DNA of 64,000 nucleotides, taken from contig JADJDM010000008.1 in the NCBI GenBank assembly GCA_016702705.1, forward strand, positions 1 through 64,000, written 5' to 3'. The notes beneath the pieces are model-generated. The model ran no database searches and was not told the origin of the DNA. It worked only from the letters and a program-made list of their open reading frames with translations. Shown one piece after another: positions 45,279 to 55,885 of the stretch. The position numbers and the translations under genes were made by a program. Source of the stretch: Bacteroidota bacterium (GTDB lineage Bacteria; Bacteroidota; Bacteroidia; B-17B0; Aurantibacillaceae). The number at the start of each line of letters is the position of its first letter. The first letter of the stretch is position 1.

Positions 45279-46289
45279 CTAAACTTGCCTACTCGTATGA
45301 GGAATTATAACCTCCGTTGCTCCAAAACCATACTTTTTAAAGGAACCATCCTGAACAATTAGTTCTGGATAGTTTCTTAAAATTGCTAGTATTTCTTGGC
45401 GTAATCTTCCATTACCTACTCCATGTATAAAAACAATTTTATAAAAATTACCGTTAATAGCATTCTCTAATTCCTTCTGAAAATAACGTAATTGATGCTG
45501 AATAATTTGCGCATTCGTCATTCCTTTATGCGAATCCAATAAATTTTCGATATGTAAATCAACTTCCTTTTCTAAAGTTGCTAAATATTCTGAATGCGGT
45601 TTGGATACTTTTTTTTGCGAGCTAAATTCTTTAATACGACTTAACCTTTCCATATCATATTCAGTTAAATGATATTTAATTTGATTTGCTCGCATAAAAT
45701 TTTCCTTAATAGGAAATGCTAACACGGGATATTTAAATTCATGATGTTTAATGAGATTTGTTTTACTAAATAACTGATCAGTTATATGAATAATCTCTGC
45801 AACAGGAAGCTGGGCAGGATAATGCGTGTTTTTATAAAACAACAAATCTATTTTATGAAAAGCATATTCCTTTAAATTTCGTTTGTTTATTTTTTTGATT
45901 GCCAGCTTTTGGTACTGCCCTATTTCTCCATGTTTCAAGGTTTGAAATAAATTACCATCCTTTATAGAATAAGAAAAATGCATGTTGTAAGATGAACTAT
46001 TGAAAATATATAAATTCAATTCATTCATCAATGCAGGAAGTTCGTGGTCGGGTTCAACAATAAAATAAACTCTTTCTTCAATCGATTTTTCAGGCTCAAT
46101 ATCTAAATTTTCCGCAGCGCTATTTATTACTAATTCGTTATGAACCGGCACAAGAAATTTTATTAAATATGGAATTTCAAATCCGTCTGCACTTTGAACA
46201 ATAGCTGTATCCTTGTCCTTTAACCGAACAACAATTCCTCCACCCTTTTCATTTAAGAAAGTAACCTTATCTCCAATCCTCAGCTTCAT
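45279..46289 (-). CDS. DUF2027 and Smr-domain protein (336 aa)
   Basis: The N-terminus (LRIGDKVTFLNEKGGGIVVR) is a small beta barrel as in the Bacteroidota DUF2027/MutS2-like family. The middle is DUF2027 (FNSSSYNMHFSYSIKDGNLF). The C-terminus is an Smr domain (EVDLHIENLLDSHKGMTNAQ, KIVFIHGVGNGRLRQEI), with the DLH and HGxGxGxLR motifs of this nuclease-like fold. It is the first core gene right of the island border. It starts 11 nt behind the comEC stop, on the same strand. Confidence 0.85.
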   Translation of the reverse strand: MKLRIGDKVTFLNEKGGGIVVRLKDKDTAIVQSADGFEIPYLIKFLVPVHNELVINSAAENLDIEPEKSIEERVYFIVEPDHELPALMNELNLYIFNSSSYNMHFSYSIKDGNLFQTLKHGEIGQYQKLAIKKINKRNLKEYAFHKIDLLFYKNTHYPAQLPVAEIIHITDQLFSKTNLIKHHEFKYPVLAFPIKENFMRANQIKYHLTEYDMERLSRIKEFSSQKKVSKPHSEYLATLEKEVDLHIENLLDSHKGMTNAQIIQHQLRYFQKELENAINGNFYKIVFIHGVGNGRLRQEILAILRNYPELIVQDGSFKKYGFGATEVIIPHTSRQV

Positions 46290-46300
46290 ATCAAATACAA

Positions 46301-48342
46301 TTACTCGTTAACTATAAAAGCTCCTTGCTCTTTTGTAATCCAAAGGTTTGCCAATTGTTTTTTCTTTAAATAATTAATAGTCTTATAACTATTACTACCA
46401 TCTGCAACAATTGTTTTTACTTTAAGCTTATCAATTCCTTTCACATAAGCATTATTCGAAAGTACTAAATAATCTAATTCAACACGCTCAAGTTCATAGT
46501 TTAACAATGTGTCGCCACAAAGCACGCCAAATTTTTGCCCCGCATTCTCAAAATAATATAAACCAGTTTGTAATTTATTTTCTTTTATGTGCTTTATACC
46601 ATTATGCATCCTGTTTTGTACCGCACTTGAAAAAAATTGATTGGCTTGTTCCTTGCAAAAAGAAAAGGATGTGGTGCTTTTATCTACATAAGTATCTATA
46701 ACAGATGCGTTAGTTGCATGAAAAACAATTGTTTTACTTTCCTTCACGAAAAATGAATTTAATATTGATGAGAGCAAAAGAAAAACACTTAAGACCAAGG
46801 ATGTTATTCCCGAAAAATAATTCTTATTAATAAAAAATAAGTGATGGTTCCAATAAGCAATGAAAGAATCATCATCTCGTAAAATGAAACATTCATCTCG
46901 CTAAGATTAACAAATTTGAATCTATCCAAAAACAAGGTTATTTCATTCATGAATGTAACGCTCCGTCCGACGATAGCAGAAAACACAATCGCTAAAAACT
47001 TAATTTTCGACACGCAAACCAATATCATTGAGCCCACCATTACAACATACGAAAGTGGAATCACAACTAAATTTGCAATAAAAAACAAGGTTGGGAACTG
47101 CCCAAAATAATAAATAGTAATTGGCAAAGTGATAATTTGTGCACTTATAGAAACTGCAGTAGTGCGCCAAATAATATTTACAAACTTGTGCCTGCTCACA
47201 AACCAATTAGAAACGTAAGGATAAAAGAAAACAATCCCTCCAACGGCTAAATACGATAATTGAAAACCAACATCAACAAGCAGAAATGGGTCGAACAACA
47301 AAATTAAAAATGCACTTGCCAAAAGTGTGTTGTAAATATTTCCTTTCTTATTAATGGCTGTTCCTATTAAAATAAAACTAAACATCGTTGCCGATCTCAC
47401 TACCGAAGGCGACATTCCAGTTAATGCAGCATAAAACCAAATGCAGATAAAGATGGTGAGTGTTTTAATTACAACAAATGATTTACGATTTGGCAACCGA
47501 ATAATAAAATTCAACATCATAAATAAAATTCCAACATGCAAACCAGAAACCGATAAAACATGAAGCGTTCCTGTTCGGGAATAAGCGCCCATTAAATCGC
47601 GTGAGATTTCATCATCATATCCTAACAATAAAGCAGAAGTAACACTTAACTCATCATCTTTCAAATTATTCTCCTTTAAAATTTCTAATAATCGTGATTT
47701 TAATAATAAAGGATATTCAGATATTGGTAATTCAAAGTCAGAAGATGCAATCTCAAAATCATTTTCTTTCAAAAAACATTGATGATAAATGTTTTTGTAA
47801 TAGAGATACTGCTTATAATTAAAATCAAAGGGGTTTTTAGGCTCAGGGATAGTCGATAATTTGTTTTTGAACACAACATTGCTTCCTGAAACAACATTAG
47901 CTGTAGCGAGAGGAAAATAAGCGTAAAAATTTCCTTCGCAAGCTTTCCAAATATCATTTTCTTTATACTGTGTTAGTTGAATCTTCGCCTTAATACTCTT
48001 CTCTTTTAATTGCGGAATATCGCAGATATACCCTGACAGCAAGGTTTCGTTAGTGAAAACGATGTTTGAGTAATGATTTGGATTATTATCTGCCTTACGC
48101 AAATAACATGATTCGACAGCAACAAAAAACAGAAAAAAATTGAGAAGCAAGCCAAATATAAACTTAACACTCTTCCGTTTCGAAACATTTAAAACAAAAT
48201 AACAAGCTAGAATTGAAAAGTATACAGAAACTAATAAGATTAAAAAATCACGGTTTATATTAAAAACCAAACTAATAATTACACCCAATGCAAATGGGAA
48301 GAAAATCCTAATAAATGGAATTTTATTTAATAAACTTTGCAT
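46301..48342 (-). CDS. comEC: ComEC/Rec2 competence-type membrane protein (one frameshift)
   Basis: The frame from 48342 carries N-terminal membrane segments, the DUF4131-like OB part, and the ComEC core: LLLGYDDEISRDL, YSRTGTLHVLSVSGLHVGIL, ALTGMSPSVVRSATM and DPFLLVDVGFQLSYLAVGG. It closes at 46804. A one-base shift in a T5 run there restores NKNYFSGITSLVLSVF and the C-terminal 165 residues to 46301. The joined length of about 680 residues is normal for Bacteroidota ComEC. The protein forms the inner-membrane channel for DNA uptake. The frameshift lies in a core gene and may be an assembly error. Confidence 0.82.
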
Positions 48343-48362
48343 GCACGAATGTAGTAAAACAA

Positions 48363-48390
48363 AAAACCCTCCGATAACTCGGAGGGTTTT
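48363..48390. terminator. Bidirectional terminator between gldN and comEC
   Basis: A perfect 12-bp stem (AAAACCCTCCGA with its complement) has a TAAC loop and A/T runs on both sides. It ends the gldKLMN transcript. Confidence 0.85.
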
Positions 48391-48406
48391 AAATATTAAA
48401 TATTAG

Positions 48407-49257
48407 TTAGAAATGCCAGAAATCGTGTTCGTACTCGAAAATTTGTTTTTTCACACGATCATTTTCAAGTAAGGCGTCGATTCCTTTTGCGTATTCGCCC
48501 ATTCCTCTTTCATACACATTAGATTCCTTAACAATTGTGCTATTGAATTGTCTCTTCCAAAATAAATCATCAAAAGACCTTCTTTCTGCATCATTTTTAG
48601 AATTATAAACTTCATTTTCCGCAAAAACAGGCCTGCATTCTGGAAAATATACCCAAAACAAAGGTTTATCAATCTCATCATCATCCTTCTCAATAAAAGT
48701 AACTGGACAAATTCCTAAAATTCTAACCTCCATTACAGACTTTTGTTTATCAAAAACCAATCTTCTTTAATTTGGAATTTCTTAATCCTTTTGAAAATAC
48801 TAGTAGAATCACATCTAAAAACTTTAGTTTTAACTTCATTTCCATCATTATCTACTGAAACTTCTTCAATTGAATCACACTCCATCAACTGTTTTTTAAC
48901 TTCAGCTAATTCTAATGGTCTTAAAAATTCGTCATCAGCAAAAGCAATTATCTCATCTTTCAAAATAGATTTTGCCAACAATTGAAACAAGGATGTTCTT
49001 CCATTTACAGGTTCTATAGGAAAATATAAAGGATGGTTGATTTTTTCGCGCATATCTATTTCTCTCCACACACGTTTACTCCATTGCACATCACCTTCAC
49101 GAAGGTAAGTGTATGGTATAAACTTCCTATTTATAGTATTATCCTTATCATATATACCATCTCTGTATTGCCCTGGCGTGAAAACCTGAGCAGAAGCGGA
49201 AGTAATAGATAGTGCTAATACAGCAACTATAACGATATGTTTTAAAATGCTAACCAT
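48407..49257 (-). CDS. gldN: GldN/PorN, type IX secretion periplasmic ring protein (one frameshift)
   Basis: ATG 49257 starts a signal peptide (ILKHIVIVAVLALSITSASA) and the GldN domain (REGDVQWSKRVWREIDMREK, DDEFLRPLELAEV). The frame reads KEDWFLINKSL and stops at 48733. One extra T in the T5 run gives KEDWFFDKQKSVMEVRILGI, as in normal GldN, and continues to 48407 (GMGEYAKGIDALLENDRVKK). The length of about 283 residues is normal. GldN with GldK forms the ring of the type IX secretion system. The gene lies 12 nt behind gldM. Since gldN is needed for secretion and gliding, the frameshift is probably an artefact. Confidence 0.9.
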
Positions 49258-49269
49258 ATTATTTAGTTT

Positions 49270-50934
49270 TTATTTTACTTTTATTGATACTGGCGGAATG
49301 TTACGCACAGAACCATCAGGGCCAGAAGCCTTAATCTCATCAAGGAACAATTTACTTCCAGAAGATAAATTAGAAATCATCGTTTTTGCACCGCTAGAAA
49401 GGTTTGGTCCAGAACAAGATTCCTCTTGGTACTTTCCTTTAACTGATGCTGCTACTTTGAAAGAAATTACCTTAAAACGAGCGTCGAACTCAAAGCCAGG
49501 GATATCAGCAACAATACCACCAAAAGCTGCTAACTCCATTTTACTCATTGACATTGGACCATTAGCTAACTTTCCACCAACCTTTGCAACTGGATCAGGA
49601 ATTCTCTTCACACGGAATTTTTTTGGAGGACCTTGTGGTTTAGTACCATCTTTAGTTTTTGCAGATACACTAATTGAACAATCTCCAGCGCTAGTGAATT
49701 TTAAAACAAATTTACCGCCAGCTCCGCCAGTTTTTGTAACACCACCACCCGTAGCATTTACAATTAAATCAGTAGGAGCAACACCTGCCGCAGAAACTGC
49801 AATCGGATTATCTACACCAATATAAAACACATTCATTTTCTCAGCTTCTACAGCAACTGCAGGCGCAGCTACCATATACTCCTGACTAAATGGATAATAA
49901 TCATATTCACCTGTTGGTTTCTTAAATTTAATAACTCCACTGTAAGTTTGAACACCCTGACCGCCAGTTCCAACTTCATACTTACCCATACCATTTTCAA
50001 GTTTCACAGGTGTTCCTGTACCTCCTTTGGAAGCAGCAGCTGAATCAACTCCAATTAAAATCTGCATATTTTCCTCTTTAAAATCAGAAGATGATGCTGC
50101 GATAAAAATATCTGCTTTGTAAGGTTGACCAGCTTGGATATAACTAGATGGAGCTACTACCTTTGCTGATAATTGATTGAACTTAATTGATATTTTACCA
50201 CTTGCACCCGAAAACTGAGAAACGATTTCAGATTCAACGTTCTTCAAATCTGATTGCATTTGAGATAAGTTAGTTACAACACCAGCTAATGGTAAATGGT
50301 AAAAATTGAAAATCTCCCATGTTTGTTTTGCACCGTCTTCTGTTTCAGTTGGATCAACAACCTTTAAAGTACCGATTTTCTCTTTAAGAGCTTTGTAATC
50401 ATCAGGTAAAAACTGAGTTGTTTTTTCCTTTTGCATTGCATCAACCATTGAAATTAACTTATCATGTAAACCATTTAAACGTTTACGTAAATCCTTAGCA
50501 GTCATGTCTCCGTCCTTAGGGCTCGTTTCGTCCGGTCCAATCATAATAAAAGTAGGAGCATCGTAATTATCTTTAGCGTTTGCATATTTTAAACGTAAAG
50601 TATCTTTTTTCTCCAACTTTTCAGTTTCATCCATTACATGATGCTTAACTTTCTCAATGTAATCAAAAACTTCCTTTGTAAGCTTAGTAGCTTCCTGAGC
50701 TTTTTTGTAATATGGTAAAGCACTTGGATTAGACTTTGCAGACTCATCAAATGCTTTCAATACCTTTTGAGTATTACTATCAAAATTTCTATTTGTACGT
50801 TCTAAGTTATCGTTAACGGTAACGAAAGCCTTTAGAATATCCTTAGATACGTTCATAGCCAAAAGAGCGGTAAGTACCAAGTACATTAAACCAATCATCT
50901 TTTGTCTAGGGGTTTCTTTGCCTCCTCCTGCCAT
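49270..50934 (-). CDS. gldM: GldM/PorM, type IX secretion motor component
   Basis: The protein starts with the typical PRQKMIGLMYLVLTALLAMN and ends with the GldM C-terminal domain (IPDPVAKVGGKLANGPMSMS, AFGGIVADIPGFEFDARF). At 554 residues it is a little longer than flavobacterial GldM (about 515). One transmembrane helix anchors the large periplasmic shaft, which pairs with GldL in the proton-driven motor. Gene order gldK-gldL-gldM-gldN is conserved. Confidence 0.95.
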   Translation of the reverse strand: MAGGGKETPRQKMIGLMYLVLTALLAMNVSKDILKAFVTVNDNLERTNRNFDSNTQKVLKAFDESAKSNPSALPYYKKAQEATKLTKEVFDYIEKVKHHVMDETEKLEKKDTLRLKYANAKDNYDAPTFIMIGPDETSPKDGDMTAKDLRKRLNGLHDKLISMVDAMQKEKTTQFLPDDYKALKEKIGTLKVVDPTETEDGAKQTWEIFNFYHLPLAGVVTNLSQMQSDLKNVESEIVSQFSGASGKISIKFNQLSAKVVAPSSYIQAGQPYKADIFIAASSSDFKEENMQILIGVDSAAASKGGTGTPVKLENGMGKYEVGTGGQGVQTYSGVIKFKKPTGEYDYYPFSQEYMVAAPAVAVEAEKMNVFYIGVDNPIAVSAAGVAPTDLIVNATGGGVTKTGGAGGKFVLKFTSAGDCSISVSAKTKDGTKPQGPPKKFRVKRIPDPVAKVGGKLANGPMSMSKMELAAFGGIVADIPGFEFDARFKVISFKVAASVKGKYQEESCSGPNLSSGAKTMISNLSSGSKLFLDEIKASGPDGSVRNIPPVSIKVK

Positions 50935-51025
50935 TTTTTCTAAATATTATTTTAGTTATAAACTTCTTTAATTACTATAACAACAAAAAGTGTAATAGTT
51001 ACACTTTTTGTTGAATTATTTTTTA

Positions 51026-51835
51026 TTAACCGTTATTCTTGAAATTCATTGCAGTTAACATATTGCCATAAATTGTATTTAAAGCACCTAAGTTATTTGA
51101 CAATGTAGAGATTTCAGTTTTGTACTTACGAGTATCTTCAACTGAATCATTTAAGTTTTTCATTAAATCAGCTAATCCATCATAGAATACAGAAGTTGCT
51201 TTTAAATGCTCTTGACTTCCTTGTAATTGTAATTCATAAGAAGCATTTAAAGCAGAAAGATTTTTCGATACTTTGCTTAATTGCTCACCAAAAGAAGTAC
51301 CTGCATCATTAGAAACAGATAATCCCATTAAAGACTCAGCAGCTTTATTATAAGAATCAGATAAAGAACTTACATTTTTAGCAGCAGATTTAACGCTATC
51401 AACATAATCATTAGTTGCAGCAGCAGCATTAGAAATATCTGCCATTTTACTAGCATTATCACTTAATGAACGCATACTTGAACCTAAACTTTCGATTAAC
51501 TCAGGGCCAATTTTAGCTTGTTCTAACATATTATCTAACTGAGCTGTTAAAGAACCTTTTGGCTCTTCTTCATGCTCTTCTTCATGATGATGACCACCCA
51601 TATCAACTAACTCAGGATAAGGTAAAGACCAATCCCACTCCTCATGAGGAATATCAAACGCATAAAGCATGAAGATTGTTGCCTCAATTAATAGACCAAC
51701 TGTCAACATGATTGACGCCCCTGGCCAGTGCATAATTTTGAATAGTGCCCCAACGATTACGACTGCTGATCCACCTGATGCTACAACGTGAAGAATTTTC
51801 TTGAAGCCTGTTACTTTTGGTAATTTACTGCTCAT
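51026..51835 (-). CDS. gldL: GldL/PorL, type IX secretion motor component
   Basis: Two transmembrane helices (ILHVVASGGSAVVIVGALFK and ASIMLTVGLLIEATIFMLYA) enclose the conserved HWPGAS. They are followed by WDWSLPYPELVDM and a coiled-coil cytoplasmic tail. The glutamate within the second helix (LLIEATIF) is the proton-path residue of this family. The length (269 aa) is longer than the common 210-250. It lies between gldK and gldM. Confidence 0.95.
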   Translation of the reverse strand: MSSKLPKVTGFKKILHVVASGGSAVVIVGALFKIMHWPGASIMLTVGLLIEATIFMLYAFDIPHEEWDWSLPYPELVDMGGHHHEEEHEEEPKGSLTAQLDNMLEQAKIGPELIESLGSSMRSLSDNASKMADISNAAAATNDYVDSVKSAAKNVSSLSDSYNKAAESLMGLSVSNDAGTSFGEQLSKVSKNLSALNASYELQLQGSQEHLKATSVFYDGLADLMKNLNDSVEDTRKYKTEISTLSNNLGALNTIYGNMLTAMNFKNNG

Positions 51836-51977
51836 AGCTTTACTTGTTTTGTTTGTTTATTGTTAGTTTATTATGGTTTTATTTTCACTAATTAAAGTTC
51901 CGAAATGTACACACAATTTCTAATTATTCAAATTAAAAATAAAAATGTTGAAAAAAATATCGGAGTTAAACTATCTG

Positions 51978-53591
51978 TTAAATTTCGTCTCCTTTTGCAC
52001 GACCTAAATAAGTCATTACACAACGGAAACCTAAATAACACTTAGCTGTATCTTGGTACTCATAAGTACGAGTACTAGTTTGTAAGTAGTAACCTACATC
52101 TTTCCAAGAACCACCACGTATTACTTTACGCTTTAACACATCAGGGTCTTTATCCTGTGCCTCAAATTTATACGATGGATTTAAGTCATGAGCTAAATCG
52201 TATGCTGATTCATCATAAGCATCATCAATCCACTCAGATGCATTACCTGCCATACAATATAAACCATAATCATTTGGGTTATAAGAATAAATTGGAACAG
52301 TATGGAAACCACCGTCATCTATGTATGAACCACGCATTGGTTTAAAGTTTCCTAAGAAACAACCACGAGCATTACGTATGTAAGGACCACCCCAAGGATA
52401 TGGAGATAAATCATTTCCACCACGTGCAGCATATTCCCACTCAGCTTCTGTTGGTAGACGGAAATCGTTAACAATTGATTGACCACCACCTAATAAAAAG
52501 TCATTTAATAAATTAGTTCTCCAGATACAAAATGCACGAGCTTGTTTCCATGTAACACCAACAACAGGATAATTATCATAAGCTGGATGCCAGAAATACA
52601 TGTTAGTCATTGGTTCATTAAATGAATAGGTGAAATCATGAACCCAAGCTAATGTATCAGGATAAACATTAATGATATCCTTAATTATAAATACGCTTCT
52701 GTCAACGCCTTTACGAGAACGACCTACATAGTCACCTTTTCCAACTGCAACTCTATCTTCAACTTCGTACTGACCTAAAGCACCTTTAGGAACATTAGCA
52801 GTTGGAACAGAACCGTTTGCACCAGGAGTAGCATTTGGATCTCCAACTGGCTCAGTATATCCAGCTGTAATATTATCATTTGTAGGAGCTGAGTTATCAT
52901 AAATACCATTATTGTATTCAGCAACTTTGTATTTATTAGGAGCAGCGTCAGCTGATTTGTTTGGCAAAAAACGATTATTTTTTGCAGCAGCTAAACGAAT
53001 GTCAATTCTGTAATATTCATAATTTAATTTACGAGAATCAATTTCTTTTCTATTGTAGAAACGCTCTTTAGGTTCTAAATAAAGTGGATTCAAATCTAAT
53101 TGATATTCCGCCTCATCATTTTGCCATTTAATTTTAGGTTCCCAGTTTAAGTAATAATTAGGATGTAAGTTATTTGGTTGAATATTAACATCTCCTTTGT
53201 ACATAGGGAACATTTCTAACCAATCTGGATCAGTAGGTATTTTGAAATCATCTGTTTCAGTATTACCATTTGTTCCTTGAGCTAACAAAACACGAGCAAT
53301 AGAATCACGAACCCAATAAACAAACTGACGATATTCATTATTTGAAATCTCTGCATCATCAATATAAAAAGCTTGAACGGAAACCAATTTAGATTTCGCT
53401 GTGTGAGCATACGTTACTTCTTCATCACTTGGCCCCATGTGATACGCTCCCATTGGGATGTACAATGTTCCGTAAGGATCTGGCTGAAACCACTCTTCAC
53501 GACCTTTCACACCAACCAATTCACCAGGGTACTGAGTACACCCAGATATTACCGCCATTGCCGATGCTGCTATTACCAACAGTTTTTTCAT
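51978..53591 (-). CDS. gldK: GldK/PorK, lipoprotein of the type IX secretion ring
   Basis: A lipoprotein signal (LLVIAASAMAVISGC) is followed by the formylglycine-generating-enzyme-like fold used by GldK. The motifs are IPMGAYHMGPSDEEVTY, AFYIDDAEISNNEYRQFVYW, VVGVTWKQARAFCIWRTNLL, FRLPTEAEWEYAARGG and KVIRGGSWKDVG. The length is 537 residues. It forms the outer-membrane-associated ring with GldN. It is the first gene of the gldKLMN operon, preceded by a 174-nt gap from porP. Confidence 0.95.
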   Translation of the reverse strand: MKKLLVIAASAMAVISGCTQYPGELVGVKGREEWFQPDPYGTLYIPMGAYHMGPSDEEVTYAHTAKSKLVSVQAFYIDDAEISNNEYRQFVYWVRDSIARVLLAQGTNGNTETDDFKIPTDPDWLEMFPMYKGDVNIQPNNLHPNYYLNWEPKIKWQNDEAEYQLDLNPLYLEPKERFYNRKEIDSRKLNYEYYRIDIRLAAAKNNRFLPNKSADAAPNKYKVAEYNNGIYDNSAPTNDNITAGYTEPVGDPNATPGANGSVPTANVPKGALGQYEVEDRVAVGKGDYVGRSRKGVDRSVFIIKDIINVYPDTLAWVHDFTYSFNEPMTNMYFWHPAYDNYPVVGVTWKQARAFCIWRTNLLNDFLLGGGQSIVNDFRLPTEAEWEYAARGGNDLSPYPWGGPYIRNARGCFLGNFKPMRGSYIDDGGFHTVPIYSYNPNDYGLYCMAGNASEWIDDAYDESAYDLAHDLNPSYKFEAQDKDPDVLKRKVIRGGSWKDVGYYLQTSTRTYEYQDTAKCYLGFRCVMTYLGRAKGDEI

Positions 53592-53765
53592 TTTCGTTTT
53601 TGTTTAGTTTATAAAACAAAAGTTTTAATCCTCTTGCTTCTTATAACTCGTTTCCACTTCTAAAATTACGCCAAACTTCCTAAAAAGTTATTAACAAATT
53701 TAAGTTAGTAGTAACAGGTTTCAACGAACTTTTTTTTTAAAGGTTACAAAATTCTAAAATTATTT

Positions 53766-54752
53766 TTAATCTTCCAAAAATCTCACGTTAGTATGACTTG
53801 AAACTTTTGGAGGTTTTGCGCTTTTAAAGCAATATCCTAGCATGATTTCATGGGTACCTGAACTGTATCCGTTAATCTTAGATAAAGTTAAATCGTACGA
53901 ATAACCTACTTTAAGACCGAATTTAGTCATCATACCTAGCATAGGGGCAACAGCATCCTGCACACGGTAAGTAGCACCAACCCAAACCATATTATTCCAC
54001 ATATAAGTTGCGTTAACATCTAATATAGTTGCAGCACCGTCTGACTTAACTTTAATGTTTGGAGTTACTTTGTGAGTACCAGCATCAAAAGAGAAAGTAT
54101 AACCAGCAATAGCATAGTAGTGACGAGCAATATCAAAAGATAGTTTGTATTGATTAGTACCACCATTACCACCTTGCCCAGTAGCACCTTTTAAATCCTG
54201 CCCTGCAAGATGTGTAGTTGATAAACCAACGTACATTTTATTTGGTACGGTATAATATAAACTAAAACCAAAATCTGGACTTAACTTATTTAAGTTAGGA
54301 GCACCAGTGGTTGTATTATTTGGAATAGAAGGATCATTTAATGTTTGTGGAGGAGTCCAGTTACCTGAAATTCTTTTTTGAAGAATACCTGCATCTAAAC
54401 CAATCGCTAATTTACCAGTATTGATAGGTATATGAAAAGAATAAGCTGCACGAGCCATTGTTGTGTTATCATTTCCTAATTGATCGTTTGCAATAAACAA
54501 ACCAACACCACCGTGAAGGACTTCAACTGGCATATCAAATGTAAACAAACCTGTTCTTGGAGCACCTGGGAAACTTACCCACTGCTGACGGAACATACCG
54601 TTAAAACACATTGCACCGTTAGTTCCAGCTTGAGCGCTATTATACGCTTGCTTAACATGCATGAATTGAGTAAACTGAGGATCTTGTTGAGCGTAAGCAA
54701 CGGAAAATAATCCGGTTACGGCAACTGCAAGTTTGGTAAGGGTTTTTCTCAT
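53766..54752 (-). CDS. PorP/SprF-family outer-membrane protein
   Basis: I chose ATG 54752, which gives a clean signal peptide (KLAVAVTGLFSVAYAQ) followed by the family hallmark QDPQFTQFMH, then QQWVSFPGAPRT and the C-terminal GTHEIMLGYCF. The earlier ATG at 54836 lies upstream of the predicted transcription start. PorP/SprF proteins are beta-barrels that hold type IX substrates or motility adhesins. Its position upstream of gldK, as in many Bacteroidota, supports the role. Confidence 0.9.
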   Translation of the reverse strand: MRKTLTKLAVAVTGLFSVAYAQQDPQFTQFMHVKQAYNSAQAGTNGAMCFNGMFRQQWVSFPGAPRTGLFTFDMPVEVLHGGVGLFIANDQLGNDNTTMARAAYSFHIPINTGKLAIGLDAGILQKRISGNWTPPQTLNDPSIPNNTTTGAPNLNKLSPDFGFSLYYTVPNKMYVGLSTTHLAGQDLKGATGQGGNGGTNQYKLSFDIARHYYAIAGYTFSFDAGTHKVTPNIKVKSDGAATILDVNATYMWNNMVWVGATYRVQDAVAPMLGMMTKFGLKVGYSYDLTLSKINGYSSGTHEIMLGYCFKSAKPPKVSSHTNVRFLED

Positions 54753-54806
54753 GTTATTTCTGTTAAAATATTTTAAAAAAGCTTTAAATACACCAATATT
54801 AAGAAA

Positions 54807-54832
54807 CAAAGATAGTGAAAGAAAATATAAAT
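54807..54832 (-). promoter_or_regulatory. Bacteroidota-type promoter of porP
   Basis: On the minus strand a perfect -7 box TATCTTTG (54807-54814) follows an upstream TTTG after about 19 nt. The predicted transcript starts near 54800, before ATG 54752. Confidence 0.6.
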
Positions 54833-55012
54833 TCAAATATTGTAAGCACTTTTTTGTTGAAAAATAGAAAAAAAGCCAATTTTAATCATGGACACTTTAA
54901 AATGCCCTTAGGAAACCCTTGAAAAATATAGGAAAAGAGTCGTGCGGGTAGATGTTTGTTCTTTTAATTCCGCTTAAATGCAGTAAATCAGATAAAACGC
55001 AGCTAAACTTGG

Positions 55013-55885
55013 CTATTTAACAGCTTTTAAACTTAAATCTAAACTTTTAATATGATGCGTTAGCGCTCCAACTGATATAAAATCAACTCCTGAAGCAGCA
55101 TATTTAGCAATATTTTTCTCGTTAATTCCGCCGGAAGATTCTGTATCGTACTTATTACCAATTAATTGTATTGCTCTTTTGGTTTCTTGAGGTGTAAAAT
55201 TATCGATTAAAACACGATTAACGCCACCTCTTTTCAAAACCAAGTTAATATCTTGTAAAGTTCTAACCTCTACTTCAATTTTTAATTTCTTTTTATTTTT
55301 TTTCTGATAGGCATGAACTGCGTCAATTGCTTCAACAATCCCTCCAGTAAAATCAATGTGATTATCTTTTATCAAAATCATATCAAACAAACCATATCTA
55401 TGATTTGCCCCGCCTCCAATAACTACAGCCCATTTCTCAAAAAAACGAAAGCCTAAAATTGTTTTGCGTGTATCAATAACTTTTGCTTTTGTGCCTTTGC
55501 ATAAATTCATCAAATGCGCTGTATGCGTTGCTATTCCACTCATACGTTGCATGATGTTTAACCCCAAGCGCTCGGTAGTAAGTAATTTTTGTGAGTTGCC
55601 AATAATTTCGAAAGCGATATCACCTGTTTTTACTTTATCTCCGTCGTTTAAAAAAGCTTTGTATTTAAATTTTGAATCAACGATTTTGAAAATTTCTTTT
55701 GCAGCTTCCATTCCAGCTAAAATACCGTCTTCCTTCACATACAAGCGCATTTTACCAATGTGATTTGCTGGAATTGTAGAGAGCGAAGTATGGTCACCAT
55801 CGCCTACATCTTCATGAAATGCATCGATAATAAATTGCTTAAAATTAAAATGTTTAGCGTGAAGTTGAATGTATGATTTAGTCAT
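55013..55885 (-). CDS. nadC: Nicotinate-nucleotide pyrophosphorylase (carboxylating)
   Basis: The quinolinate phosphoribosyltransferase pattern is complete: EDVGDGDHTS, ERLGLNIMQRMSGIAT, VIDTRKT, EKWAVVIGGGANHRYGLFDM, ILIKDNH, IEVEVRTL, VNRVLIDNF, ESSGGI and DFISVGALTH. The 290-residue length is normal. It makes nicotinate mononucleotide in de novo NAD synthesis. It overlaps the end of the DUF4783 gene by 8 nt on the same strand. Confidence 0.95.
   Translation of the reverse strand: MTKSYIQLHAKHFNFKQFIIDAFHEDVGDGDHTSLSTIPANHIGKMRLYVKEDGILAGMEAAKEIFKIVDSKFKYKAFLNDGDKVKTGDIAFEIIGNSQKLLTTERLGLNIMQRMSGIATHTAHLMNLCKGTKAKVIDTRKTILGFRFFEKWAVVIGGGANHRYGLFDMILIKDNHIDFTGGIVEAIDAVHAYQKKNKKKLKIEVEVRTLQDINLVLKRGGVNRVLIDNFTPQETKRAIQLIGNKYDTESSGGINEKNIAKYAASGVDFISVGALTHHIKSLDLSLKAVK

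Noticed and set aside
48407..49257. gldN as a true pseudogene split in two genes
   Set aside because: The join needs only one T in a T run, the rest is fully conserved, and the operon is otherwise intact. A sequence error is more likely.
49247..49825. 192-residue plus-strand frame over gldM
   Set aside because: It is antisense to a conserved GldM C-terminal domain and has no recognisable motif.
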